From Streptomyces sp. NBC_00510 (lineage in GTDB: Bacteria > Actinomycetota > Actinomycetes > Streptomycetales > Streptomycetaceae), in assembly GCA_036013505.1 (NCBI GenBank), contig CP107851.1, positions 2,170,001 to 2,234,000 on the forward strand: DNA of 64,000 nt, in the 5' to 3' direction. The position numbers and the translations under genes are program-made. Positions 1 to 9,387 of this stretch are shown here, piece by piece. Position 1 is the first letter of the stretch. Each line of letters begins with the position of its first letter. The notes under the pieces are model-generated. The model searched no databases, was not told the origin of the DNA, and saw nothing but the letters and a program-made list of their open reading frames with translations.

Positions 1-1
1 G

Positions 2-1969
2 GTCCTCGACATGGAGGCGGCGCTCGCCGAGGGCGCCCCGCTGGTCCACGCCGACAAGGGCACCAACCGCTGCTACACCTGGCCGCTGGCCACCGGCGAG
101 GACTACGCGACCGTGCGCGAGCGGGCCGACGTCGTGCTGCGCCGGCGCTTCGTCCAGCAGCGGCTCATCCCCAACGCCATGGAACCGCGGGCCGTCGTGG
201 CGGTGCCGCCGGACACCTCGGACCAGTACACCCTGTACTCCGCGACGCAGATCCCGCACATCGTGCGCGTGATGATGGCCGTCGTCACCGGCATCCCCGA
301 GCACCGGCTCCGGGTGGTCGCGCCGGACGTCGGCGGCGGCTTCGGCTCCAAGCTCCAGGTGTACGGCGAGGAGGCGCTCGGCCTGGCCGTCGCCCGCAAG
401 CTGGGCCGCCCCGTGAAGTGGACCGAGTCCCGCTCGGAGGGCTACCTGGCCACCCACCACGGCCGCGACCAGATCCAGGACCTCGAACTCGCCGCGACGC
501 GCGAGGGGAGGCTGCTCGGGCTGAAGGTCGACCTGCTCGCCGACATGGGCGCGTACCTGATGATCGTGACGCCGGGCGTCCCGCTGCTCGGGGCGTTCAT
601 GTTCCCCGGCATCTACAAGATGGACGCCTACGACTTCACCTGCACGGGTGTCTTCACCACCAAGACCCCCACCGACGCGTACCGCGGCGCGGGCCGCCCC
701 GAGGCCACCTTCGCCATCGAGCGCATGATGGACGAGCTCGCCGCCGAACTCGGCATGGACCCGGTGGAGGTGCGCCGCCGCAACTGGATCGGCCACGACG
801 AGTTCCCGTACACCACCATCGGCGGACTGACCTACGACAGCGGGAACTACGAGTCGGCGACGGACAAGGCGCTCGCCCTCTTCGGCTACGACGACCTGCG
901 TTCCGAGCAGCGCAAGCGGGAGGAGCGCGGCGACCGGACGCGGCTCGGCATCGGGGTGTCGACGTACACGGAGATGTGCGGGCTCGCGCCCAGCCGGATC
1001 CTGCGCGACCTGCGCTACGGCGCGGGCGGCTGGGAGGCGGCGTCCATCCGCATGCTGCCCACCGGCAAGGTGGAGGTGCTGACCGGCACCAGCCCGCACG
1101 GCCAGGGCCATGTGACGAGCTGGAGCCAGATCGCGGCGGACGTGCTGGGCGTGCCCTTCGAGGACGTCGAGGTGCTGCACGGCGACACGCGCACGGTGCC
1201 GCAGGGCATGGACACCTACGGCTCGCGCTCGCTGGTCGTCGGCGGGGTGGCCGTGCACCGCGCCGCGCGGAAGGTGGTGGACAAGGCCCGCAAGGTCGCC
1301 GCGCACCTGCTGGAGGCGAGCGAGGACGACCTGGACTTCGCCGACGGCGTCTTCTCGGTCAAGGGTTCGCCGGAGGCGCGCAAGACCATCCAGGAGGTGG
1401 CGTTCGCGACGTTCACCTCGCACGACCTGCCCGACGGGCTGGAACCGACGATCAACGCCGAGCACGTGGAGGACCCGGAGGCCTTCTCCTACCCGCACGG
1501 CACGCACCTGTGCGCGGTGGAGGTGGACACCGAGACCGGCCGGGTCCGGATCCGCAGTTACGTGTGCGTGGACGACGTCGGAAAGGTCGTCAACCCGATG
1601 ATCGTGGAGGGCCAGGTGCACGGCGGTCTCGCCCAGGGCATCGCCCAGGCCCTGTTCGAGGAGGCCGTGTACGACGCGGAGGGCAACCTGGTGTCCGGCA
1701 CCATGGCCGACTACCTGGTGCCCTGCGCGGCCGACCTGCCCGACTTCCTCACCGACCGCACCGAGACGCCGGCGACCACCAACCCGCTGGGCGTGAAGGG
1801 CGTCGGCGAGGCCGGGACGATCGCCTCGACCCCCGCGGTGGTCAACGCCGTGGTAGACGCCCTGCGGCCGCTGGGCGTCGTGGACGTGAGGATGCCGTGC
1901 ACACCGGAACGGGTCTGGCGGGCCCTGCGGGACGCGCGGTCCGCCCGGCCGGAGGAGGACGGCTCATGA
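2..1969 (+). CDS. coxL: Molybdopterin-binding large subunit of a CO-dehydrogenase/xanthine-dehydrogenase-family hydroxylase (5' partial)
   Basis: Catalytic large subunit of a molybdenum hydroxylase. The reading frame is open from base 2 with no convincing start, so the N-terminus lies upstream of the window; an internal ATG is at 11. Visible family features are the PDVGGGFGSK loop, the active-site-loop motif AYRGAGR at 677-697, and the C-terminal GVKGVGEAG segment carrying the catalytic Glu. AYRGAGR is the form II (CODH-like) version; true form I CO dehydrogenase has AYxCSFR, so the substrate is probably not CO and cannot be named. The stop overlaps coxM by ATGA, implying translational coupling. 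The 2Fe-2S small subunit (coxS) is not in the window and may lie upstream. Confidence 0.93.
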   Translation, partial: VLDMEAALAEGAPLVHADKGTNRCYTWPLATGEDYATVRERADVVLRRRFVQQRLIPNAMEPRAVVAVPPDTSDQYTLYSATQIPHIVRVMMAVVTGIPEHRLRVVAPDVGGGFGSKLQVYGEEALGLAVARKLGRPVKWTESRSEGYLATHHGRDQIQDLELAATREGRLLGLKVDLLADMGAYLMIVTPGVPLLGAFMFPGIYKMDAYDFTCTGVFTTKTPTDAYRGAGRPEATFAIERMMDELAAELGMDPVEVRRRNWIGHDEFPYTTIGGLTYDSGNYESATDKALALFGYDDLRSEQRKREERGDRTRLGIGVSTYTEMCGLAPSRILRDLRYGAGGWEAASIRMLPTGKVEVLTGTSPHGQGHVTSWSQIAADVLGVPFEDVEVLHGDTRTVPQGMDTYGSRSLVVGGVAVHRAARKVVDKARKVAAHLLEASEDDLDFADGVFSVKGSPEARKTIQEVAFATFTSHDLPDGLEPTINAEHVEDPEAFSYPHGTHLCAVEVDTETGRVRIRSYVCVDDVGKVVNPMIVEGQVHGGLAQGIAQALFEEAVYDAEGNLVSGTMADYLVPCAADLPDFLTDRTETPATTNPLGVKGVGEAGTIASTPAVVNAVVDALRPLGVVDVRMPCTPERVWRALRDARSARPEEDGS

Positions 1970-2823
1970 TTCCCGCGTCGTTCGACTACGCCAGGCCCCG
2001 CTCCGTGGAGGAGGCGGTGGGGCAGCTCGCGCTCGCCGGGGAGGACGCGAAGGTGCTGGCCGGCGGCCAGAGCCTGCTGCCGATCCTGCGGATGCGGCTC
2101 GCCTTCCCCGAACTCCTCGTGGACGTCGGCCGGATCCCCGGCCTGCGCGGGGTGCGGGCCGACGGGGACACCCTCGTCATCGGCGCCCTGACCTCGCACC
2201 ATGACGTCGTGCACGACCCGCTGGTGCGGCGGCACGCCGGACTGCTGGCCGCCGCGACGGCCACGGTGGCCGATCCGGCGGTGCGTCACCGCGGCACGAT
2301 CGGCGGCGCCCTCGCCCATGCCGACCCCGCGGGGGACGTGCCCGCGGCCGTCCTCGCCCTGGACGCCGAGCTGGTCGTCCAGGGGCCGGACGGGCGGCGG
2401 ACCGTCCCGGCGCGGGAGTTCTTCACCGACTACCTGCAGACGGTGCTGCGGCCCGACGAACTGCTGGTGGAGGTACGGGTGCCCAAGACGGACGCCTGGG
2501 GCTTCCACTACGAGAAGTTCCAGCTCAGCGCGCAGGCCTGGGCGGTGGTGGGGGTGGCCGCACTGGTACGGAGGGACGACGGCCGCATCGTCGAGTCCCG
2601 GGTCGGACTGTCGAACATGGGGCCCACCCCGGTGCGCGCCACCGCCTGCGAGACGGCCCTCGCCGGTGCCGACGCCGTACCGGAGGCGGTGGCCTCGGCC
2701 GCCGACAGCGCGGCGGAGGGCACCCGTCCGGCGTCCGACCTGTCGGCGTCCGCGGACTACCGGGAGCACCTGGTGAGGGTGCTGACCCGCAGGGCCGTCC
2801 TCGCCGCGGCGGACATGACATGA
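1966..2823 (+). CDS. coxM: FAD-binding medium subunit of the molybdenum hydroxylase
   Basis: 285-aa medium subunit that passes electrons from the 2Fe-2S clusters to FAD. It begins with the family pattern FDYARPRSVEEAV. It carries the two FAD-binding loops, AGGQSLLP near residues 38-45 and TIGGALAHADP near residue 110, and ends with the CO-dehydrogenase flavoprotein C-terminal domain. ATG 1966 lies inside the coxL stop (ATGA), so start and operon membership are clear. The gene is followed after 16 bp by the MoxR gene, as in cox clusters, which suggests expression with the maturation genes. Confidence 0.95.
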   Translation: MIPASFDYARPRSVEEAVGQLALAGEDAKVLAGGQSLLPILRMRLAFPELLVDVGRIPGLRGVRADGDTLVIGALTSHHDVVHDPLVRRHAGLLAAATATVADPAVRHRGTIGGALAHADPAGDVPAAVLALDAELVVQGPDGRRTVPAREFFTDYLQTVLRPDELLVEVRVPKTDAWGFHYEKFQLSAQAWAVVGVAALVRRDDGRIVESRVGLSNMGPTPVRATACETALAGADAVPEAVASAADSAAEGTRPASDLSASADYREHLVRVLTRRAVLAAADMT

Positions 2824-2839
2824 GGAGCGGACGCAGCGC

Positions 2840-3931
2840 ATGACCTGGCCGGCGCACGGGATTCCGCCGGGGTGGACCGCCCCGGCGGGACCCTCCTGCG
2901 GGCTTCCCGTGACGACGGCACGCGCCGGGGCGGTGGGACCCCACGGCCCCGGCGCCCCGGCACCCGCCGCCGCGCCCCGCGATGCCGCCCCGCCCATCGC
3001 CGCCACCGCCGGGCTCCCGGCGCACACGACCGGCCCGCCTCCGGGGATCGCCGGCCCCGAACAGATGCGGGCCCGGCTGGAGGAGACCGGCTACCTGGTC
3101 GACGACGGCCTGGCCGTCGCCTGCTACCTGGCGTTGACGCTGCACCGCCCGATCTTCTGCGAGGGCGACGCGGGCGTCGGCAAGACCGCGTTGGCGCACG
3201 CGCTCGCCCAGGCGCTCGGCGCGCCGCTGATCCGGCTGCAGTGCTACGAGGGCATCGACGCGTCGCAGGCACTGTACGACTGGGACTTCCCCCGGCAGCT
3301 GCTGCACCTGCGGGCGGCCGAGGCGGCGGGCGTCAGCGACCCGGAGACCCTGGAGGGCGAGCTCTACAGCCGGCGGTTCCTGCTGGCGCGGCCGCTGCTG
3401 CGGGCCCTGGAGACCAGCCCCTCGGTGCTGCTGGTCGACGAGATCGACCGCGCGGACGACGAGTTCGAGGCCTTCCTGCTGGAACTGCTGTCGGAGTACT
3501 CCGTCACCGTCCCCGAACTGGGCACCCTGCGGGCGCAGTCGCCGCCCGTGGTGGTGCTCACGTCCAACCGGACGCGCGAGGTGCACGACGCCCTGAAGCG
3601 GCGCTGCCTCTACCACTGGTTCGACCACCCCGGCTTCGAGCGGGAGCTGGCGATCGTACGGCGCAGGCAGCCGCACGTGGCGGCGCGGCTCGCGGCGCAG
3701 GTGACGGCCGTGGTGCAGTGCCTGCGGGAGCAGGACCTGGTGCGGCCGCCCGGGGTGGCGGAGACCATCGACTGGGCGGAGGCGCTGGCCGCGCTGGGGG
3801 CGACGGAACTCGACGCGGACCTGGCGATGACCACCCTCGGCTCGGTGCTGAAGTACCGCGAGGACGCGGAGCGGGCACGCTCGCTCGACCTGTCGGAGAT
3901 CCTTGCCGCGCGGGCGGGCGGGTCGCGGTGA
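2840..3931 (+). CDS. coxD: MoxR-family AAA+ ATPase (CoxD-like maturation factor)
   Basis: 363-aa AAA+ ATPase. Walker A is GDAGVGKT (residues 109-116) and Walker B is LLVDEIDRAD, followed by the MoxR-type sensor region with LTSNRTREVHDALKRRC. Family members work with a VWA partner, as encoded next, in inserting or activating the metal site of the hydroxylase. Residues 1-70 are an Ala/Pro/Gly-rich stretch without domain features; ATG 2840 has GAGGAGCGG about 10 nt upstream, but a later start cannot be excluded. The stop overlaps the next start as GTGA. Confidence 0.9.
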   Translation: MTWPAHGIPPGWTAPAGPSCGLPVTTARAGAVGPHGPGAPAPAAAPRDAAPPIAATAGLPAHTTGPPPGIAGPEQMRARLEETGYLVDDGLAVACYLALTLHRPIFCEGDAGVGKTALAHALAQALGAPLIRLQCYEGIDASQALYDWDFPRQLLHLRAAEAAGVSDPETLEGELYSRRFLLARPLLRALETSPSVLLVDEIDRADDEFEAFLLELLSEYSVTVPELGTLRAQSPPVVVLTSNRTREVHDALKRRCLYHWFDHPGFERELAIVRRRQPHVAARLAAQVTAVVQCLREQDLVRPPGVAETIDWAEALAALGATELDADLAMTTLGSVLKYREDAERARSLDLSEILAARAGGSR

Positions 3932-5073
3932 GCACGATGCGCACGGTCACGGCGGACGGCACGGCGGGGGTGGTGGGCTTCGCCCGCGCCCTGCGGGCCG
4001 CCGGGGTGCCGGCCGGCCCGGACCGGGTGGCAGCGTTCCTGGCCGCGCTCGGCAGGCTCGACCCGTCGCGGCGCCGCGACGTGTACTGGGCGGGACGGCT
4101 GACGCTCTGCGGCGGCCCGGACGACCTGGAGCGCTACGACCGGGTCTTCGCGGCCTTCTTCGACGGCGGGCGGCCGCCGCACCGCCGGGTGCGGCCGGCG
4201 GTCCGCCCGGTGCGCCCGCCGGCGGTGCCGCGTGCCGTGCCCGGGGAGCGCACCGCCGGTGAGGAGGCGGGTGACGGCCCCGCCGCGACCGCGCTCGCCA
4301 GCGCGACGGAGGTGCTGCGGCACCGTGACGTCGCCGCCATGACCGCGCCGGAGCGAGCCCAACTACACCGGCTGCTGGCGGTGTTCGCCCTGGACGGCGA
4401 ACCGCGCCGTACCCCCCGGCGCCGTCCGGCGCGCCGCGGGGACGTGGATCCGCGGCGTACCGTACGGGAGTTGCTGCGCCGGGGCGGCGAGCCTGCCGCG
4501 CTCCCGCGGCGGGCCCCGGCCCGCAAGCCGCGCCGGGTGGTGCTGCTGCTGGACGTCAGCGGGTCGATGGCCCCGTACGCGGACGCACTGCTGCGGTTCG
4601 CGCACGCCGCCGCCCACGGTTCGCGCGGCCGCACGCCCACCGAGGTCTTCACCCTCGGCACCCGGCTCACCCGGGTCACCCGCGAGATGGCGCGCCGGGA
4701 CCCGGACGCGGCGATGGCCGCGGTCGGGGCGGCGGTGCCGGACTGGAGCGGCGGGACCCGGCTCGGGGAGACGCTGCGGGCGTTCCTGGACCGCTGGGGG
4801 GCACGGGGGACGGCGCGCGGCGCGGTCGTCGTGCTGCTGTCGGACGGCTGGGAGCGCGGTGACCCCGACCTGCTGGCCGCGCAGATGCGGCGGCTGGCAC
4901 GACTGGCGTACCGCGTGGTGTGGGCCAACCCGCGCAAGGCGAGGCCCGGTTACGCACCGCTGGCGGCGGGGATGGCGGCGGCGCTGCCGAGCGTCGACGC
5001 CTTCGTGGAGGGGCACAGTCTGGGCGCGCTGGAACGTCTGGCCGCCGTGGTGAGAGGAGCCGACGGTGCGTGA
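3928..5073 (+). CDS. coxE: VWA-domain CoxE-like protein
   Basis: 381-aa protein of the CoxE/VWA-containing family. The start is GTG 3928, overlapping the MoxR stop (GTGA). The same frame is open upstream, but that part is antiparallel noise over coxD. The N-terminal half contains the helical DUF58-like/CoxE region; the C-terminal half is a von Willebrand A domain with a MIDAS motif DVSGS (residues 209-213) and a second acidic motif LLSDGWERGD. It acts with the MoxR ATPase in maturation of the molybdenum enzyme, by analogy with CoxD/CoxE. The linker at residues 80-200 is Arg/Ala-rich. The 3' end overlaps the next gene by 8 bp. Confidence 0.9.
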   Translation: MSTMRTVTADGTAGVVGFARALRAAGVPAGPDRVAAFLAALGRLDPSRRRDVYWAGRLTLCGGPDDLERYDRVFAAFFDGGRPPHRRVRPAVRPVRPPAVPRAVPGERTAGEEAGDGPAATALASATEVLRHRDVAAMTAPERAQLHRLLAVFALDGEPRRTPRRRPARRGDVDPRRTVRELLRRGGEPAALPRRAPARKPRRVVLLLDVSGSMAPYADALLRFAHAAAHGSRGRTPTEVFTLGTRLTRVTREMARRDPDAAMAAVGAAVPDWSGGTRLGETLRAFLDRWGARGTARGAVVVLLSDGWERGDPDLLAAQMRRLARLAYRVVWANPRKARPGYAPLAAGMAAALPSVDAFVEGHSLGALERLAAVVRGADGA

Positions 5074-6178
5074 GATCCTTCCGGCGCTGAACGACTGGTA
5101 CGCCTCGGGAACCCCCTTCGGGCTGGCCACGGTCGTGGCGGTGAGCCGCAGCGCGCCGCGCGGACCGGGCGCGGCCATGGCGGTGGGGCCGGACGACGAG
5201 GTCGTCGGCAGCGTCTCCGGGGGCTGCGTGGAGGGCGCGGTCTTCGAACTGGCCAAGGAGGTCGTCGAGTCGGGCGAGGCCCGGCTGCACACCTTCGGCT
5301 ACAGCGACGCCGACGCCTTCGAGGTCGGCCTGACCTGCGGCGGTGAGATCACCCTGCTGGTCCGTCCGGTGTCCCCGGCCACGGACACGGGCTTCGGCGA
5401 GGTGGCGGCCTCCGTCGCCGCGCACCGCCCCGTGGTCACCGCGACGGTGCTGGACGGTCCCGCGCCGCGCGGCGCCACGCTCACGGTGTGGCCGGACCGG
5501 GTCGCGGGCACCCTCGGCTCGGAGGGCCTGGACGCGGCGGTCACCGACGACGCCCGCGGTGAGCTGGCCCAGGGCGCGACCGGGCAGCGCCACTACGGAC
5601 GGCACGGCGAACGGCGCGAGGACGACGTGACGGTGTTCCTGCAGTCCTTCGCCCCGCCGCCGCGGATGCTGGTGTTCGGCGCGATCGACTTCGCGGCGGC
5701 GGTGGCGCGGATCGGGCTGTTCCTGGGCTACCGGGTGACCGTCTGCGACGCCCGTCCGGTGTTCGCGACCCCCAAGCGCTTCCCCGACGGCGTGGAGGTC
5801 GTCGTGGACTGGCCGCACCGCTACCTGGGCGGCACGGAGACCGACGACCGCACGGTGGTGTGCGTCCTCACCCACGACCCCAAGTTCGACGTGCCGCTGC
5901 TGGAGGTCGCGCTGCGCCGGCCCGCCGCGTACATCGGCGTCATGGGCAGCCGGCGGACGCACGACGACCGGCTCAAGCGGCTGCGCGACACGACGCTGGC
6001 TCCGGCCGAACTGACCCGGCTGCGCTCGCCGATCGGGCTGGACCTGGGCGCGCGCACCCCCGAGGAGGTCGCGGTGTCGATCGCCGCCGAGATCATCGCG
6101 TTGCGCTGGGGCGGCAGCGGCACCCCGCTGTCGGGCACGGCCGGCGCGATCCACCCTCCGGTGCTCAGGCCGGTGTGA
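5066..6178 (+). CDS. XdhC/CoxI-family molybdenum cofactor maturation protein
   Basis: 370-aa protein with two recognisable parts. The N-terminal XdhC/CoxI domain has SGGCVEGAVFELA and GLTCGGEITLLVRP. The C-terminal XdhC Rossmann domain has MLVFGAIDFAAAVARIG and a VCDARPVFATPKRF segment, and ends with the family pattern SPIGLDLGARTPEEVAVSIAAEI. XdhC-type proteins bind and deliver, and help sulfurate, the molybdenum cofactor for insertion into the large subunit. The start is GTG 5066, with GAGAGGAG just upstream and an 8-bp overlap with coxE. Confidence 0.92.
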   Translation: MREILPALNDWYASGTPFGLATVVAVSRSAPRGPGAAMAVGPDDEVVGSVSGGCVEGAVFELAKEVVESGEARLHTFGYSDADAFEVGLTCGGEITLLVRPVSPATDTGFGEVAASVAAHRPVVTATVLDGPAPRGATLTVWPDRVAGTLGSEGLDAAVTDDARGELAQGATGQRHYGRHGERREDDVTVFLQSFAPPPRMLVFGAIDFAAAVARIGLFLGYRVTVCDARPVFATPKRFPDGVEVVVDWPHRYLGGTETDDRTVVCVLTHDPKFDVPLLEVALRRPAAYIGVMGSRRTHDDRLKRLRDTTLAPAELTRLRSPIGLDLGARTPEEVAVSIAAEIIALRWGGSGTPLSGTAGAIHPPVLRPV

Positions 6179-6192
6179 CGAGGAGGAGATCA

Positions 6193-6822
6193 ATGGAACT
6201 GCACCACGAGTTCGAGGTCCCCGTCCCGGTGGCGGACGCCTGGCGCGCGCTGCTGGACATCGAGCGCGTCGCGCCGTGTATGCCGGGCGCGACGGTGGAG
6301 GAGTACGACGGCGAGACCGTGAGGGGCGCGGTGAAGGTCAAGGTCGGCCCGGTGACGGTGACCTACCGCGGCACGGCGGTCTTCGAGGAGCGGGACGGGA
6401 CCGCGCACCGCGTCGTGCTGGCCGCCCGGGGCAAGGAGGTCCGCGGCCAGGGCACGGCGCGGGCGACGGTGACCGGCACCCTGGCGGAGAAGGACGGCGC
6501 GACGGTCGTCTCGGTGACGACCGACCTCGCCGTGACCGGCCGGCCCGCGCAGTTCGGGCGCGGTGTGATGGCGGAGGTCGGCGACCGCATCATCGGCCAG
6601 TTCGCCGACTGCCTCGCCGGCCGACTGGCCGCCCCGCAGCCCCCTGCCGGGGGCGAGGACGCCACCGAGGACGCGTCTCCCGCACCGGCGAACCGCGAGG
6701 ACGAACCCATCGACCTCCTGCGCATCGCCGGCGCCCCGGTCGCCAAACGCGCCGCGGCCGCCGGTCTGCTGGCCGCGGCCGTCGGTGCGCTCGTCGTCTT
6801 CGTGCTGCGCCGCCGCCGCTGA
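6193..6822 (+). CDS. coxG: CoxG-like SRPBCC protein with C-terminal membrane anchor
   Basis: 209-aa protein of the carbon monoxide dehydrogenase subunit G family. Residues 1-150 form the SRPBCC/START-like fold, starting MELHHEFEVPVPVADAW with a VAPCMPGA segment. Residues 185-205 are a hydrophobic helix followed by four Arg, consistent with anchoring to the inner face of the membrane. CoxG is thought to recruit the hydroxylase to the membrane near the respiratory chain. The start ATG 6193 follows GAGGAGGAG by a few bases. It is the last gene of the cox-like operon; the next gene is on the opposite strand. Confidence 0.9.
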   Translation: MELHHEFEVPVPVADAWRALLDIERVAPCMPGATVEEYDGETVRGAVKVKVGPVTVTYRGTAVFEERDGTAHRVVLAARGKEVRGQGTARATVTGTLAEKDGATVVSVTTDLAVTGRPAQFGRGVMAEVGDRIIGQFADCLAGRLAAPQPPAGGEDATEDASPAPANREDEPIDLLRIAGAPVAKRAAAAGLLAAAVGALVVFVLRRRR

Positions 6823-6939
6823 CGCGGATGCGGGTGATGCCCGGCCGGTGCCTGGCCGGTGCCGGTGGGCAGCGAGAGGCCTGCGTGGACCTGGTTGGGG
6901 ACGGTGGGCAGCAGGGCGTTGGCCGTGGTGCGGGCGGAC

Positions 6940-8340
6940 TCAGAAGTTGATCATGTGGCCGGCGAGGCCGTGGACCGCTTCCTGGACGGCCTCGCTGAGT
7001 GTGGGGTGGCCGTGGACGTTGCGGGCCAGTTCGGTCGCCGTGAGGTCCCACTTCTGGGCGAGCGTCAGCTCGGGCAGCAGCTCGGTGACCTCGGGGCCGA
7101 TCAGGTGGCCGCCCAGGAGCTCGCCGTACTTCGCGTCGCTGATGAGCTTCACGAAGCCGCTCGCGTCGCCGAGGCCGTGCGCCTTGCCGTTGGCGGTGAA
7201 GGGGAACTTGGCCACGCGCACGTCGAGTCCGCGCTCACGGACCTGCGCCTCCGTCCACCCGAAGCTGGCGATCTGCGGCTGGCAGAAGGTGACACGCGGG
7301 ATCATCACGTAGTCCAGGGACATGGTCTCGGCCTCCGCGATGGTCTCGGCCGCGACGACGCCCATGGCCTCGGCGGCGTGCGCGAGCATCAGCTTCGCCG
7401 TGACGTCGCCGATGGCGTAGATGTGCGGGACGCTGGTGCGGCAGAACTCGTCGATGTCGATGGCACCGCGCTCGGTGAGCCTGACCCCGGTCTGCTCCAG
7501 GCCGTAGCCGGAGATCCGCGGCTGGAAGCCGATCGCCTGGAGCACCTTGTCGGCTTCGAGCGTCTGCCGCTGGCCGCCGGTGGTCACCATGACCTTGACC
7601 GAGTCGCCGGCGTCGTTGATCGCCTCCACCCGGGTCGAGGTGAGCACGTCGATGCCCAGCTTGCGGTACTGGCGGGCGAGTTCGGCCGACACCTCCTCGT
7701 CCTCCAGCGGCACGATCCGGTCGAGGAACTCCACGAGGGTCACCTTCACCCCGTAGTTGTGCAGGACGTACGCGAACTCCACGCCGATCGCGCCGGCGCC
7801 GGCGATGAGGATGCTCCGCGGGAGCGTGTCCGTCATGATCTGCTCCTCGTACGTCACGACCCGCTCGCTGAGCGAGGTGCCGGGGAGCAGTCTGGTGGTC
7901 GCGCCGGTGGCGAGGATGCAGTGGTCGAAGGTGACGGTCTCGCTGCCGCCGGAACCCAGCGCGACGTGCAGGGTGTGGTCGTCGGTGAAGGTGCCGTGGC
8001 CCTCGAACTTCGTGATGTCGTTCTTCTTCATCAGGAAGTGGACGCCCTTGACCCGGCCGTCCGCGACCTTGCGGCTGCGCGCGAAGGCCTCGCGGTAGTC
8101 GAAGCTGACCTCGCCGTTCACCCGGATGCCGAAGGTCCTGGCCTCCTTGGTGAAGATGTGCGCCAGTTCGGCGTTGCGCAGCAGGGCCTTGGAGGGGATG
8201 CACCCCACGTTGAGGCACACCCCGCCCCAGTAGCGCTCCTCGACGATCGCCGTGCGCAGGCCCAGCTGGGCGGCCCGGATGGCGGCGACGTACCCCCCGG
8301 GACCCGCGCCCAGGACGACGACGTCAACGTGTGTGCTCAT
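6940..8340 (-). CDS. lpdA: Dihydrolipoyl dehydrogenase (E3)
   Basis: 466-aa flavoprotein disulfide reductase that reoxidises dihydrolipoamide in 2-oxoacid dehydrogenase complexes. It has the N-terminal FAD fold ([10 protein letters not shown]), the redox-active disulfide in [16 protein letters not shown], a second nucleotide-binding fold ([11 protein letters not shown]), and a C-terminal dimerisation domain with the active-site HPTLSE signature. Length is normal for the family. It is transcribed alone on the minus strand, with about 150 bp before the chitosanase gene, so it looks monocistronic and not linked to an E1/E2 operon here. Confidence 0.95.
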   Translation of the reverse strand: MSTHVDVVVLGAGPGGYVAAIRAAQLGLRTAIVEERYWGGVCLNVGCIPSKALLRNAELAHIFTKEARTFGIRVNGEVSFDYREAFARSRKVADGRVKGVHFLMKKNDITKFEGHGTFTDDHTLHVALGSGGSETVTFDHCILATGATTRLLPGTSLSERVVTYEEQIMTDTLPRSILIAGAGAIGVEFAYVLHNYGVKVTLVEFLDRIVPLEDEEVSAELARQYRKLGIDVLTSTRVEAINDAGDSVKVMVTTGGQRQTLEADKVLQAIGFQPRISGYGLEQTGVRLTERGAIDIDEFCRTSVPHIYAIGDVTAKLMLAHAAEAMGVVAAETIAEAETMSLDYVMIPRVTFCQPQIASFGWTEAQVRERGLDVRVAKFPFTANGKAHGLGDASGFVKLISDAKYGELLGGHLIGPEVTELLPELTLAQKWDLTATELARNVHGHPTLSEAVQEAVHGLAGHMINF

Positions 8341-8493
8341 GCGGCGACCCCTGTGTGGACCACGGTGCGGAAGCTCGAGCGGGCCGGACGGTCCCGTCGC
8401 CCACGATCACGCGCCGGGGGCGGCCGCGCAACACGGGGGTGGCGTCCGCCGCGTCACGTCGGCCGCCCGGCGTACGTCCGGGTCTTGGGCGGA

Positions 8494-9189
8494 TCAGTTG
8501 TTCGCGACGAACTGGCGGGCGAGCGCGTCACCGGCGGAGACCGCCTGGGCGTGGCTCTCGATCGGCGCGACGGAGGAGTTCTTGAAGAGGATGTACGTCA
8601 CGCCGGACTCCGCCCCGCCGGTCTCCGGGTCGGGGTCGATCCCGAGGGCCTGCGCGGTGGCGTAGGAGGCCTCGCCGATGATCGCGGTGGGGCCGGTGTC
8701 GCCGACGACGGCGTACTCGACCCGGCCGCCGTACACGACGGCGACCACGCCGCCGCCCTTGATGCCGGCGCCGCGGTAGTCCCAGGTGCCGCTGGGGCTG
8801 GGGACGACGACGTAGGGGAGCGTCTCGGCGTTGAGCGGGCGGCCGTCCGACTGGTGGAAGGCCGTGTCGTCCTGGAACCAGGGGTCGGTGTCCCAGTTGC
8901 AGCGGGCGGTGACCTGGCCGTCGCAGTCGATGTCCATGTCGGCCTTCCAGAACACGGCGCCGTTGGCACCGCAGACCGGGACGGTGGCGGAGGTCTCCTC
9001 GTCGGTGCGGTACCTGCCGCCCGAGATCTGCGTACAGCCGTTGACCTTGGCCAGTAACTGGGCGGCCGTGACCGAGCCCTCCTGGGGACTGCGGGGGGAC
9101 GACCCGGCGGCGCCGGCGGCGGGGGTGAGGAGGGCGGCCAGCAGGGTGGCTCCGGCCCCGGCGGTGGCCAGTGCGAGGCGCTTGCGCAC
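8494..9189 (-). CDS. Secreted GH75 chitosanase
   Basis: 231-aa exported endo-chitosanase of glycoside hydrolase family 75. Residues 1-27 are a signal peptide (Arg-rich start, hydrophobic core, AAGAAG end). The GH75 body shows DMDIDCDGQ, DPWFQDDTAF, AETLPYVVVP and VVGDTGPTAIIGEASYA. The pair D164/E173, nine residues apart in GDTGPTAIIGE, matches the catalytic Asp/Glu known for the family. The start is GTG 9189 with GGAAGGAG upstream. Codon 45 (9055-9057) is TTA, so translation may depend on the bldA tRNA. A perfect 19-bp palindrome lies 14 bp upstream of the start and probably controls transcription. Confidence 0.92.
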   Translation of the reverse strand: MRKRLALATAGAGATLLAALLTPAAGAAGSSPRSPQEGSVTAAQLLAKVNGCTQISGGRYRTDEETSATVPVCGANGAVFWKADMDIDCDGQVTARCNWDTDPWFQDDTAFHQSDGRPLNAETLPYVVVPSPSGTWDYRGAGIKGGGVVAVVYGGRVEYAVVGDTGPTAIIGEASYATAQALGIDPDPETGGAESGVTYILFKNSSVAPIESHAQAVSAGDALARQFVANN

Positions 9190-9203
9190 GAGGGACTCCT
9201 TCC

Positions 9204-9222
9204 GTTAGGAAACTTTCCTAAC
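9204..9222. promoter_or_regulatory. 19-bp palindromic operator upstream of the GH75 chitosanase
   Basis: Perfect inverted repeat GTTAGGAAA-C-TTTCCTAAC centred on base 9213, 14 bp upstream of the chitosanase start and partly overlapping the leader. From memory, chitosanase genes of Streptomyces carry a similar palindrome bound by the ROK-family repressor CsnR; the exact published consensus was not checked. No ROK gene is present in the window, so the regulator would be encoded elsewhere. Confidence 0.75.
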
Positions 9223-9387
9223 CCATACTTTGGCATCTTGTCGGGGTCATGCCAAGAGGACGAAGGTCCCGCCGGTGAAGGACCCGAAGATGACCGAAAG
9301 ACCGAGGGCGCGCCGCCGCGCGCCCCCTACGGTGGGGGCTGATCCGCATGCCCGGCATGCACGCAGCCGGCCCCAGGAGGTACCACC

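Noticed and set aside
418..1965. Long frame over coxL in another register leading into coxM
   Set aside because: The part before 1966 is an Arg/Pro-rich shadow of coxL; coxM begins at ATG 1966.
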